Below, in pieces: positions 36,490 through 45,496 of a stretch of 61,920 nt of DNA. Below the pieces are notes generated by a model. That model saw only the letters and a list, made by a program, of their open reading frames with translations, was not told the DNA's origin and did not search any database. The position numbers and the translations under genes were made by a program. Origin of the DNA: JAHEEL01 sp963715255 (GTDB lineage Bacteria; Actinomycetota; Acidimicrobiia; Spongiisociales; UBA5794); assembly GCA_963715255.1 (NCBI GenBank), contig CAVQRN010000009.1, forward strand, positions 1 through 61,920, given 5' to 3'. The first letter of the stretch is position 1. The number at the start of each line of letters is the position of its first letter.

Positions 36490-37857
36490 TCAACTACCCA
36501 ACCTCGCCCCACCCACGAAGAGGTTTCTCACCAAGGCGTCGATCCCGACGAGTTGGCCCGAGAAGGTGATGTCTTCGCCGATAGGGATCGAATCGATCGA
36601 ACCCGGTGGGAACGCCACGACGGCGGTCACTACGGTGTTGCCGAACAGATCGTTCTCGAGGAGGGCCACGTCAACGATGGCTTTCGTGAATGGGCCGTCA
36701 CCGAGGATGCGGTAGTGCTCGACGGTTGTTGCCCTTCGGAGCTTCCCCGACCAGAGCACACGTCGGCCGGCGTAGGTCTCGTCGAACACTGCGGCGGTCT
36801 CGAAACTGAGACGATTCTTCCCGAACAGGTGGGTCGCGACGGCGACGGCGTCCCGATCGGCGTTGCCATCGGAAACCTGAATCTGTTCGTGAACCGGCGG
36901 CGAATCGGTCGCCGGTGTCTCGGCGGGTAGGACCAGCGCAGGATCTTCCTGCGGCATCCACACATCGACTGGCTCCGCGGTCTCCCGAATCGGCGCCGCC
37001 GCTTCTCCTGATGGGCCGGATCTTCTCGTGGCACGTGCGGCCTGCTCGGACCATCCCGTGACGTCACGATCTGCCGGCATTTCGATGGCGAGTGCGTCGA
37101 AGATCCTCTTGGCAATGTCAAAGGCGCCTGCGGCCGCGTGCGCTTCGCCGGTCGAGATACGTGCGTCGATGCCCCGGGGGAGTTCGGAATTCGGTTCGGA
37201 GTCGCTCGGCAGCGTCCCTTCGAGCCGCTGCTCGATGAGTGCTGTCATCTCGGACGACGCACCGGCATCGGCAAGCACGTTCGCCACCGAAGCGATGCGC
37301 CGGAGTGTGGAGATGATGACATCGGCATCCCTCACGCTCCCGTGACGGTCGATGACGATCCGATTGTCACTGACGACGACGTCGGGATGCAGAGCGAGAA
37401 GTTGATTCAGCGCCATCGTTCGACCTCGAGTGAGTACCGCCCGGACAGCTTGGGGGTCGGTGGCCTTCACGATGAACGCCTCATCGAAGAGCGGGTCGCC
37501 GATCACGATGTCTTGGGCACCGAGCACCTTGAGGAACTGGCCGAGCCCCGCCTGCCGGGACAGGTGGAGGCCCACGCCGATCGCAGGGAATCCGACCGTG
37601 TAGCGGGTGTACCTGGTTGAGTTCTTGCCCGAACTCTTCACATACGTGTGAACGTTCGCCGGGTAGTCGTCGATGGTGCCGGCAATTGTCGGGCCGCCGC
37701 GCATGGAACCGGGCTCAAAGGTGAAACCAAGCATCTCGGCGGCCGACTGCCAGGCGGCGTTCATTGCGCCGAGCTGTCGCTTCGCAACGGCAACCGAGAT
37801 GCCGGCGATAACAGTCCCGATCACCCCGATGATGACTATCAACGTCAGAATGGTCAT
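36490..37857 (-). CDS. Membrane-anchored protein of unknown function
   Basis: 455 residues. One N-terminal helix (ILTLIVIIGVIGTVIAGISV) is followed by about 400 cytoplasmic or outer residues. The first part resembles the DUF3137-like layout (WQSAAEMLGFTFEPGSMRGG, then TIAGTIDDYPANVHTYVKSS) and includes LHPDVVVSDNRIVIDRHGSV. The middle is variable and acidic/Pro-rich; the end carries a beta-rich block (RRVLWSGKLRRATTVEHYRI, then AIVDVALLENDLFGNTVVTA). I do not recognise a named family. It lies on the minus strand between glyS and the ygfK gene, and need not be part of the catabolic cluster. Confidence 0.7.
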   Translation of the reverse strand: MTILTLIVIIGVIGTVIAGISVAVAKRQLGAMNAAWQSAAEMLGFTFEPGSMRGGPTIAGTIDDYPANVHTYVKSSGKNSTRYTRYTVGFPAIGVGLHLSRQAGLGQFLKVLGAQDIVIGDPLFDEAFIVKATDPQAVRAVLTRGRTMALNQLLALHPDVVVSDNRIVIDRHGSVRDADVIISTLRRIASVANVLADAGASSEMTALIEQRLEGTLPSDSEPNSELPRGIDARISTGEAHAAAGAFDIAKRIFDALAIEMPADRDVTGWSEQAARATRRSGPSGEAAAPIRETAEPVDVWMPQEDPALVLPAETPATDSPPVHEQIQVSDGNADRDAVAVATHLFGKNRLSFETAAVFDETYAGRRVLWSGKLRRATTVEHYRILGDGPFTKAIVDVALLENDLFGNTVVTAVVAFPPGSIDSIPIGEDITFSGQLVGIDALVRNLFVGGARLGS

Positions 37858-37926
37858 GGGATGAGTGTAGGACGACCGACTGAGAGGACACCGGAAGCCG
37901 GTGTCCTCTCTTCACATCGGAACGGT

Positions 37927-40900
37927 TCAGCTCCCGAAGGTAGGTGCCGCGAGCCTCGTGCCGCCTTCGCCTGCAACCGGAACCTCAGGCATGGAGGCGT
38001 CGAGCCCCGTCCAGAGAGCGAACATCGTGGCGGCGGCCTCGACGGAGATCTCATCCCCCTCGGATGCTTCACCTCCTGCGGTTGCGGACAGGAGTCCGAA
38101 CGACTCGTCGAACGATGCCGAGACGGCAGGGGAGGAGTACTCCACGGAGCCGTTGATCGACAGGCGGTGCGTCTTGCCGTCGAATCGCGCGGTCACGGTC
38201 ACGTCGTCACCGTCTCTCCGCACCATGAAGGCATTCGACGATTCGGCATCGAACTCCGCCTGATCGAGGTACAGCCGGGGCTTGTCCTTGTATGGCTTGC
38301 CAGACGTCGGACACGCCGTCACGCAGTTCCCACACTCGTTGCAGAAGTCGGAGAGCACCGCAATCTGATACGGCTGGTCGACGCTGAACGCCGTACGGCC
38401 CCGCTCCACCAGGATGCCGTCCTCAACGGTGAAGGACGGGAGATCCGCGGCGAACGCCTTGGTCTTGTACGTCATCAGCGCCATGTTCGGACACACGCCG
38501 ACGCAGAGGCTGCAGATCGTGTCACAGTCGACACAGCGGCTGGCTTCCGTCTGGGCCTCGTCCGTCGTGTAGACGAGCATCGTCTCGTTGAAGTTGTTGC
38601 GTACCGTCAGCGGCGTGAAGGTCGCCGAGACGCGGTACTCGCGGTGGGCCCTTCGCACGACCAGGCCCTGGAGATCGTCGGTCGTTGGGATCGAGACCGG
38701 GACGTCGTCGACCTTCCCTGTGGTCGCCGCGATGATGGCCGCTGCTGCGGCCTTGCCGTCTGCTGCAGCCTTGACGATCGACGAGGGCCCTCCTGCGGCG
38801 ACGTCGCCACCGGCGTAGACACCGGGAATCGACGACTCCAGCGTTGCTGGGTCAACCTCGATGTATCCCCGTGATGTCAGCGCAGGCGCCGAATCGCCGA
38901 AGAAGTCGAGGAGTGAGTGCTGGCTGATGGCCAGGATCAGTGTGTCGAGCGGAATCTCGAAATCCGAGCCGGGGATGTCGTGCGGGATCTTTCTCCCGGA
39001 CGCGTCCCGATCATTCCGGTACTCGGTCCTCGTCGCGATCAGGCCGGCGAGCTTCCCATCCTCAATGTGGAGGCCGGACGGGCTGGCAAGCTCCTCGATC
39101 GTGATGCCCTCTTCCTGACACGCATGAACCTCTTCGCGGTCGGCCGGCATCTGATCGATCGTGCGGCGGTAGATGATCGAGACGTCAGTGGCCCCGACCC
39201 TCCACGCGGATCGTGCACAGTCCATTGCAGTATCGCCGGCACCGATCACACCGACCCTGGGCCCGACCGCTATCGGATCCTCCTCGCGGACGCTGCGGAG
39301 GAAGCTCGAGCGCGTCGATCACGCCTTCGCTGTCTTCGCCGTCGATGCCGAGGTACTTGGGGAGCTGAGCTCCAACAGCCACGAACACGCGATCGAAGCC
39401 CTCGTCGCGGAGATCCTCGAGAGAGAAGTCCTTGCCGGCGATCTGCCCGTAGCGGATCTCGACACCAAGCTCGTCGAGGATCGCCATGTCCTTGTCGATC
39501 TCCTCCTGTGGAAGGCGATACGCAGGGATAGCGCCGCCGACCATTCCTCCCGGGTAGGGGTGGGCTTCGAAGATCGTTGAGCCGATACCTGCGATCCCGA
39601 GCGCCTGTGCTGCTGAGATGCCCGCGGGACCGGCGCCGATGATCGCGACCTTGTCTCCGGTTGGAGCCGAACGCTCGGGTACCCGCGGCCACGTCTCGTG
39701 CGACATGATGAATCGTTTCATGTCACGGATTGCGAGCGGCTGATCCAGGTGGGTGCGGATGCAGGTGGTTTCGCAAAGGTGGTCGCAGACCCGGCCCAGG
39801 ATCGACGGAACCGTGTTGTCGGCGCGGGTGATCTCGACGGCATCGTCGAATCGTCCTTCGCGAACCGCGCGCATGTACGCCGGAACGTCCTGCGAGACGG
39901 GGCACTCGTCGACACATGGTGCCTCGATGCAGTCGAAGAGACCGAGTTTGCGGTCGGTCTTTGACCGGTCGGTGCGGAAGGATTCGTTGCGGTAGCGCCA
40001 GTCTTCACGGACTGCCTGGGCGTAGCCGCGCAGATTGACCCTGGCGAGGGTCTTCATCGTGATCGCGGTCAGTGTGACCGCCCGCTCTTCGTCATAACCG
40101 TGATCGACGGCCCAGCCGTGAACGACCTCGGCAATGGGGCGCTTCCATTCGCCGCCAAGGTAGACGGTCAGGTCGCGGGCATCATCGTGCCCGAACGCCA
40201 ACCCGCTGTCGGCGAGCACCGCCGCCGTGAGCATCTCGGCGAAAGCCGCGAAGTGATGCTCGGCGAGAGCGGTCCGTCCCACGAGGTCGGTGAGATCGGA
40301 TGCCTCCGCCTTGTCGAGGCTCAGGTTGAGTTCGTCGAGGTATTGAGGCATGCGCAGATAGCCGCCGGTCTTGAGCAGGTCAGAGCACACCGTGATCGTG
40401 GTCATCCCGGACCGCAGCAGATCGGTCACGTTGAACGCGTCCGCGCCGCCGGCGAACGACAGCAGCATGTCTCCCCGGAACTCTTCCGAGAGGCGGAGCG
40501 CCAGGTTCGACGTCACGGCGTGGAGGGCCCGACCCGACATGTACATCATGTCGTCGTCCGGGAACGTCATTCGGTGATTCTCGACTTCGAGCGTGTTCGA
40601 GAGTTTCAGCCCGAACGTCAGGCCCTTACTCTTCGCGATGCGTTTGAGATTGTGGAACATGGGGACGGCGTCCACGTACTTCAGATCGTGGCCGAACGCC
40701 TCATCGGGGATCACAACGTCGGTGAAGCCGAGTTCGTCGTTGATGATCCCGCGGACCCGTTCGGCACCGAGCAGTGTCGGATTGCACTTCACCGACGTGT
40801 TCAGTCCGCGCTCTTCGAGCAAGTAAGTGGTGATCTGCTCGATCTCCTCCGGCGGGCAGCCGTGCATGGTGGACAGCGTCATCGTGTTCGAGACCCGGAC

Positions 40901-41497
40901 CGGGATGTCGATCTCTCGGATCTCGGGATAGCGCTCGGCCACGATGTCGATGAACGGTTCGATGTATCCGGACGCATCGTCCATGACATCGAGGTACCAC
41001 TGCACATTCGGCTTCAGGATCCCTTGGAGGTCGTAGCCGACGCTCATGTTGAAGATCATGCCGGGAGCGTCGCCTGGGAAGCCCAGTTTGTGATGGAGGG
41101 CGTGAATCAGCACCCATGCCCGCAAGTACTCGTCGAAGGACTGATGGACCTTCAACTCCTGGGACCACTCGACGTTGTAGCCCTCATCTTCGAGGTCGAT
41201 GCAGGGTTTGTTGACGTCGAGTTCGTCGAGCGTCTGGACGGTCTTCAGTTCGATGAATCGCGCGCCGACGAGCCACGCGACGATGATGTTCTGAGCCATC
41301 TGGGTGTGCGGTCCTGCGGCGACGCCGAACGGCGTATCGAGGGTCTGGTCGTAATTCGGCTGACGGAACCGGTCGGTCACGCTCGGTGTGAAGAACGCAC
41401 GGCGGGGTATGCCGAAGATCGAGTCCTTCTCCTCGAGTTCGGTGAAGACCCAGTCGGTGAGTTGCTCCATCGTGATTGGCTGGAAACGGTCCGACAT
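37927..41497 (-). CDS. ygfK: YgfK-type Fe-S/FAD oxidoreductase (putative selenate reductase subunit), one frameshift
   Basis: About 1,190 codons; E. coli YgfK is near 1,030. The N-terminal part is a dihydroorotate-dehydrogenase-like barrel (FGVAAGPHTQMAQNIIVAWL, then VRVSNTMTLSTMHGCPPEEI). Next is a GltD-like part: Fe-S cysteines CIEAPCVDECPVSQDVPAYM and GRVCDHLCETTCIR, then FAD binding (VAIIGAGPAGISAAQALGIA). The frame breaks near 39,305; the next frame resumes with LRSVREEDPIAVGPRV and VGVIGAGDTAMDCARSAWRV. The C-terminus has ferredoxin-like clusters CVDCDTICSLCVGVCPNMAL and CNECGNCVTACPTSGKPYKD. Name 'selenate reductase' is historical. Together with ssnA, xdhD and dpaL it belongs to a purine-catabolism gene set, where it probably moves electrons. 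Confidence 0.9.
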
Positions 41498-41514
41498 GAA
41501 GGGTCTCCTCTCGG

Positions 41515-42537
41515 CTACAAGCGTGCGTGCAGGCGCATAGCCTGCTCTCTTGCTTTGGCTCTGATCTCTTCCGCGTCAACCCGGGTTGTTGTCCCGCGGG
41601 CGTAGACGACCTCGCCGCCCACTTTGACCTTGACGGGGTGGATGCCCGCGGTGAACGCGATGTGCCACGGGTCCATCGGGTCGTACGACCAGGTGACCTC
41701 GTCATCGCGTGCCTCCGGGACGAGGTTCCATCCGTTCTCGAGCCACGACCACGCCGGGTCGGGTCCGACGGTCACGTCGACGGAGCGCTGCATGACGTAC
41801 GCGAGACGGAACGACTCGATCATGTTCGCTCCGATCCCGTCGGTCCCCAGCGCCACCGGATTGGAGAACCGTGCAGGGTTCGCGTAGCCGACCCCATTGT
41901 TCAGGTTCGACCGCGGGTTGTGCAGGATCGTCCCCTTGAGGTCGTGATCCGTCGGAAGGTAGACACAGTGGCTGAGCAGCCAGCGGTCGTTCGTCAAACC
42001 TGCGAGCCGCTCGGGAGCGTCGGCGTCCCCGGGGCCTTCTGCCACGTGGACGTGGACACCGACGCCGTACTCGTCTGCGAGGGCGGCCGCACCCTGGAGC
42101 GACTCGTCGGTGCAGGTGAACGCGGCATGGATGCCGACGAGGCAACGTCCTCCTTCGTCCATGAACCGCCGGTTCTCTTCAAGGCCCCGATGCGCGCCAT
42201 CGGAGCCATTGCGATCGCTGACGCCATACCCCGTCACGACACGGACGCCCACCTCTTTACAGGCATCGGCGATCACCGAGAGCGATCCTTCGATTGCGTT
42301 GGGTGTCTCGTTGTGATCGATGATCGCGGTGGTGCCGGACTCGAGCGCTTCGAGCGCTCCGAGCTTCGCCGACCACTCGAGCATCTCGAGATCGAGGGCG
42401 GCGTCGAGGCGCCACCAGACCTGCTCGAGGATTTCCAGGAAGTTGGTAGCGACCTTCGGTGGGGCAGGCATGCCGCGTGCGAGCTCTGAGTACAGATGCG
42501 TGTGCGCACAGACGAGACCGGGCGTGACGTTGTTCAA
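41515..42537 (-). CDS. ssnA: SsnA-like amidohydrolase, N-terminal strand domain missing
   Basis: 340 residues against about 440 in E. coli SsnA. It begins directly at the first metal site (TPGLVCAHTHLYSELARGMP). It then has TTAIIDHNETPNAIEGSLSV, FTCTDESLQGAAALADEYGV, the His of VHVHVAEG, LLSHCVYLP and ALGTDGIGANMIESF, so the deaminase-type metal ligands H-x-H, H, H and D are all present. The TTG start at 42537 overlaps the stop of the xdhD-like gene (TTGA), and an in-frame stop lies 30 bases further up. The small beta domain that normally precedes the barrel is therefore absent or lost through an indel. Family members are guanine-deaminase-like hydrolases in purine-catabolic clusters. Confidence 0.8.
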   Translation of the reverse strand: MNNVTPGLVCAHTHLYSELARGMPAPPKVATNFLEILEQVWWRLDAALDLEMLEWSAKLGALEALESGTTAIIDHNETPNAIEGSLSVIADACKEVGVRVVTGYGVSDRNGSDGAHRGLEENRRFMDEGGRCLVGIHAAFTCTDESLQGAAALADEYGVGVHVHVAEGPGDADAPERLAGLTNDRWLLSHCVYLPTDHDLKGTILHNPRSNLNNGVGYANPARFSNPVALGTDGIGANMIESFRLAYVMQRSVDVTVGPDPAWSWLENGWNLVPEARDDEVTWSYDPMDPWHIAFTAGIHPVKVKVGGEVVYARGTTTRVDAEEIRAKAREQAMRLHARL

Positions 42538-42795
42538 GGGGTGCTCCTCTCCTGGATCGGTTCATGGACTCCCATGGGGGTCCTGCTCCTTCGCACGCCG
42601 TCGACCTCGTACAGGGCGGCGGCAATCGCCCCGGCGGTCGGCACGAGGCCGATCTCCCCTACGCCCTTCACGCCGTACGGCGAACGGGGTTGGGGGACCT
42701 CAACGATAATCGTCTCGACCTCCGGCATGTCCTTGGCGCGTAGGATTCCGAGGCTGCGGAGGGTGTGCTTCGTCGGTCGTGCGAATTCGTCGGCC
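42534..42795 (-). CDS. xdhD: C-terminus of xanthine dehydrogenase-type Mo hydroxylase, truncated at contig join
   Basis: Only the last 85 or so residues are present. They read DEFARPTKHTLRSLGILRAK, then DMPEVETIIVEVPQPRSPYG and VKGVGEIGLVPTAGAIAAAL, the conserved end of molybdenum hydroxylase large subunits (the G-V-K-G-V-G-E glutamate is the catalytic base). Upstream of about 42,795 the sequence is no longer related; it turns into a planctomycete gene on the other strand. The stop overlaps the ssnA start. Which hydroxylase (xanthine, XdhD-type or PucD-type) cannot be decided from this piece; the symbol rests on its ygfK-ssnA neighbours. Confidence 0.75.
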
Positions 42796-42805
42796 CAGGG
42801 GGACA
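42785..42805. other. Join between actinobacterial and planctomycete sequence
   Basis: Left of here the minus strand codes for the end of a molybdenum hydroxylase; right of here the plus strand codes for the middle of a planctomycete protein. Neither has its other end. A GAATTC hexamer lies at 42783-42788, at the edge of the join. No transposon end, tRNA or repeat is present that would explain natural integration. Confidence 0.8.
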
Positions 42806-44337
42806 AGCCGGACTTGAAACGCGAGCCGCTCGGCGAAAAGGAGATCGACGGACGCCATGTTGTCGGATACCGTCTCACCGGCCGTGGCCAAGTGAACAGT
42901 TTCTGGGGCGATCCCAAAACCGGCCTGCCGGTCCTCATCGAACAGACGATGGCGATGTTCCCCGATGCGAAGACGACGATGAGCGACTTCGTGTTCAACG
43001 TGGAGATGGACGAGTCGTTGTTCAGCGTCGAGCCGCCGGCCGGTTATGAGGTAATGAATGGGGCCCACGATGGACCTCTCCCTTCCGACGGAGAAGGACC
43101 TGGTTGAAACATTCCGCGGTTACAGCCAACTGAAACAATCATCGACAACCATTACCGAAGAAGGACGTCTACAGCCCGACCGGTGAGGATTATCACTACG
43201 AAGCACAGCGAAGTAGATTCATTCTCAGCAGTTGCGGCGAAGACGGAATCTACGGCAATGATGATGATGAGATGATGATCGACGGAGTAAGGACAGGCCA
43301 GCGACACGAGCTGTATCCTCTCCCGGAAGAGAAAGAAGGCAAGGCACAAACTGAAACGGTACCGGGGGAACGTCCCCAGGGTACCGGTTCGATCAAGGCC
43401 AAGCCGGCGAAGACCGGTGTTGTTGCCGATACACCGCCGATTGATCCTAAGATTAGGGAACTTGGCGAAGCTGTCGGTAAGAGACTAAGCACCTATTCCG
43501 ACGAGGAGACTCTGATACTCAAGGATGGCCAGACGGGCCGGATGAAGATCAAGAAGAACGTCACCCCCGTGGCGGAGATACTGATTACAGCTCACTTCGT
43601 GGAGCATGGAACGACGTTTGACCTGGAGGGCATCGACGCAACAGGCAAGGCAATCGAAGGAACAAAAAGGACCTCGGGGACAATTCATGATGCCCAGACC
43701 GAAAGGAGTGGCCTGGGCAAGCCGTTCTTCGTGAACGGCGAGCCGATTCTATCCAAAATCCAACTGCATCCTACGCGTCAGGAGGGCAACAGTGTTGCCG
43801 TTGAAGTGAAGGTGCTTTTCACTGGCTTGCCCACCCCCGAGGAGGTCGAAGCCATGCTCCTGACAAAGGGCAAGAGTGGGCAGTTGCAATTGAATTTTAT
43901 GGCGATCAGCCTTTCGCTCATGCAATATAAACAGAGAACGGGCCACTATCCCAAGGATCTGGCGGAGCTGAACGACGGTGCTTTCCCGGACTCGCTCGAC
44001 ATGCGGCCCCTTATTCAGGTCCTTGCGAAGAAGTTCTTGTTCCAAGGGATGGGGCAGAAGCCCAATGAGGAGCAGATGCAGGAGATGATGGAAGCCCAGA
44101 GCGAAGCTTCAGCGAGGCATGATGTTCGCCCAGCAGCTGCCTCCGGAGGCCGACGCGCACTATGCCGGCAAAGGCGTCTCGCCAGGCGCGGCCGACACGC
44201 CCATCTTCTGGTACCGCCCGAAGGACGCCAAGAAGTACCGGGTCATCTACGCCGATCTCTCGGTCCGTGAAGCCGACACGCCGCCCAGCGTGCCCAATGC
44301 TCAGCCAGTGCCAGCGCCGTCTACTCCGAAGCCGTAG
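42796..44337 (+). pseudogene. Planctomycete lipoprotein-sorting-like protein, 5' truncated and interrupted
   Basis: Begins mid-protein at DKPDLKREPLGEKEIDGRHV, then VNSFWGDPKTGLPVLIEQTM and FNVEMDESLFSVEPPAGYEV, the LolA/LolB-like pattern of planctomycete outer-membrane lipoprotein-sorting relatives that often sit near sigma-factor genes. One indel near 43,065 shifts to TMDLSLPTEKDLVETFRGYS. At 43,134 the gene is interrupted by an 838-base insert. After it the same protein resumes: NDGAFPDSLDMRPLIQVLAK, then a further shift near 44,115 to MMFAQQLPPEADAHYAGKGV and FWYRPKDAKKYRVIYADLSV, ending at 44,337. Removing the insert joins GYSQL to NDGAFPD in one frame. Confidence 0.7.
43135..43972 (+). 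other. 838-bp insert with CTGAA at both edges
   Basis: Flanked by CTGAA (43130-43134 and 43968-43972). Base composition is visibly less GC-rich than either side. It is open in one frame: at its left end the C-terminal half of a type II secretion GspG-like pseudopilin (SPTGEDYHYEAQRSRFILSS, then CGEDGIYGNDDDEMM), at its right end what looks like the N-terminal half of one (LMQYKQRTGHYPKDLAEL). The middle (KRLSTYSDEETLILKDGQTG, then VTPVAEILITAHFVEHGTTF) is an unrecognised soluble domain. It thus looks circularly permuted or cut from a protein with two such domains. Either an assembly chimera or an inserted DNA circle. Confidence 0.6.
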
Positions 44338-44792
44338 TCCCTCCGCTAGACCCGAGAAGGCCCGTGCACTATACCGCATCCGCGTTTGATGTAGTGTATT
44401 GGGTGCCATGCCTACGCTTGTACCGCAAGGCCATTCACCGCGCTTGTGATCGGGCTTTCCCGTGCCCGAAGGACTCGAAGGCAGGCAGTGCGTCAATGGC
44501 GGTCCAGGCAGCGTTGGAGCCCCCACAGGCTGCGGCCACCAAGGACCAAGGCGACCCGGCAAGCAGACTTTTCCGGAATGGGGGCGGGGCGGTTAGAGTG
44601 GGGCGACGGAGCGCCCCATCCAACGAAGGTTTTCTGACTTTGCGCGATACTACGTGCGCATGCACAAGAAGGTCTATTCCGACAGCGCTCGTCCGTCTCT
44701 GCTGACGCGAAAAAAAGGGACCACACGTGTCGCGCCTCCAACGGCTCGAGGAACTGGCGATAACGCCGGCGGGATTCGTCAGAACCGTGCAC
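44338..44792. other. Non-coding stretch after the interrupted planctomycete gene
   Basis: About 450 bases without a supported gene. A perfect 7-base hairpin, TGGGGCG / CGCCCCA (44599-44618, 6-base loop), is the only clear structure. The plus strand has a run AAAAAAAGGGACC (about 44,710). Open frames crossing it lack family character. Confidence 0.45.
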
Positions 44793-44915
44793 TCAGAGAT
44801 CGAGTCGATGTCCCGGCCGGTCATTCGACGGATGGTAGACGTATGCCTGTCCGTTCTTGTGGCGACAGTACTTGGGCACTTGCTTGGCCAGGTTGAGCCA
44901 CTCCCGGGCAGACAT
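44793..44915 (-). CDS. Short ORF resembling the start of a planctomycete integrase-type protein
   Basis: 40 residues from the ATG at 44915: MSAREWLNLAKQVPKYCRHK, then NGQAYVYHPSNDRPGHRLDL. The VPKYCRHK-x-GQAYV pattern resembles the N-terminal arm of tyrosine recombinases and transposases common in Pirellulales genomes (usually KVPKYCRHKASGQAYV), but the rest of the enzyme is missing. The frame is open upstream of the ATG through the tRNA terminator. Possibly a remnant left by an element next to the tRNA gene; the resemblance is from memory of the family pattern and modest. Confidence 0.35.
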   Translation of the reverse strand: MSAREWLNLAKQVPKYCRHKNGQAYVYHPSNDRPGHRLDL

Positions 44916-44961
44916 TGTGTCGTCCGACACAAATTCTACCAAAGCGTCTTGAGCGCTGCGC

Positions 44962-45000
44962 GCAAAAGAAAAGCCGTAACTCTTTGTGAGCTACGGCTTT
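44962..45000 (-). terminator. Rho-independent terminator of tRNA-Val
   Basis: On the minus strand AAAGCCGTA and TACGGCTTT pair perfectly around a 13-base loop, followed by TTTTCTTTT. It starts 9 bases after the tRNA 3' end, so it ends the tRNA transcript. Confidence 0.85.
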
Positions 45001-45008
45001 GACCTGAG

Positions 45009-45082
45009 TGGGCCGTACTGGACTTGAACCAGTGACCTCTTGCATGTCAAGCAAGCGCGCTAGCCAACTGCGCCAACGGCCC
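45009..45082 (-). tRNA. tRNA-Val (anticodon GAC)
   Basis: Minus strand. Acceptor arms GGGCCGT and ACGGCCC pair with all seven bases, with discriminator A. D arm GCGC-AGTTGGCTA-GCGC. Anticodon stem CTTGC/GCAAG with loop TTGACAT, so anticodon GAC (Val, reads GUC/GUU). T arm has the normal GGTTCAAGTCC. CCA is not encoded. A rho-independent terminator follows. It is intact while protein genes around it are full of indels. Confidence 0.95.
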
Positions 45083-45496
45083 CCGTCAGGAGCTTATCAC
45101 TTTAGCGAATCGCGGCCGCCAGAGGAAGCACGGTTTTGCCGGCTTTTGCGCTGTGGAGCGGGGACCGTCGAGCGCAGGTCAACCGCGGTTCGGTGCCGCT
45201 TTGCCCCCGCGCGGCAGGCAGGTCGCGAAGCGGCCCCGGGCGTCGTCGATCTGGTGCCAGTGTCCCATTTCCTGGCGTGGCCCGGGCAGGTTCCCGAGGG
45301 TTGGTGCGTGAGCCAAGCGGAACGTCGCTGGTCTGTTCTGGCCACTGTCGGGCGACCACTTGGCGAACCCAGCCTTGCCGGAAGTGTCCTTCATCGTGTA
45401 CTTTACGCGCCATGGCCGGCGGGGAATTATCTGGTGGTCCTCTGTATCGACGCCATTCCCGCGCGGCAGTACCTCTGTCAGGATCGCACGAATCCC
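45083..45496. other. Non-coding stretch between tRNA-Val and thrS
   Basis: About 410 bases. Several open frames exist but none has a recognisable protein pattern. It should hold the promoters of tRNA-Val (minus) and thrS (plus). No T-box-like element was recognised. Confidence 0.45.

Noticed and set aside
37927..41497. Two separate oxidoreductases instead of YgfK
   Set aside because: The second frame continues the same FAD/NAD domain mid-motif; a single indel near 39,305 joins them.
40100..41605. Long plus-strand open frame (501 codons) over ygfK
   Set aside because: It is antisense to the clearly conserved Fe-S/FAD protein; its residues show no fold pattern and its existence follows from GC-rich codon bias.
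42530..42800. Horizontal transfer of planctomycete DNA into the actinobacterium
   Set aside because: Both genes are cut, no mobile element borders exist, and the whole remainder of the window is planctomycete; a contig chimera is simpler.
44435..44932. 165-codon minus-strand ORF
   Set aside because: Composition is Arg/Ser/Pro-rich and featureless; only the 40-residue frame at 44,793-44,915 has a family-like pattern.
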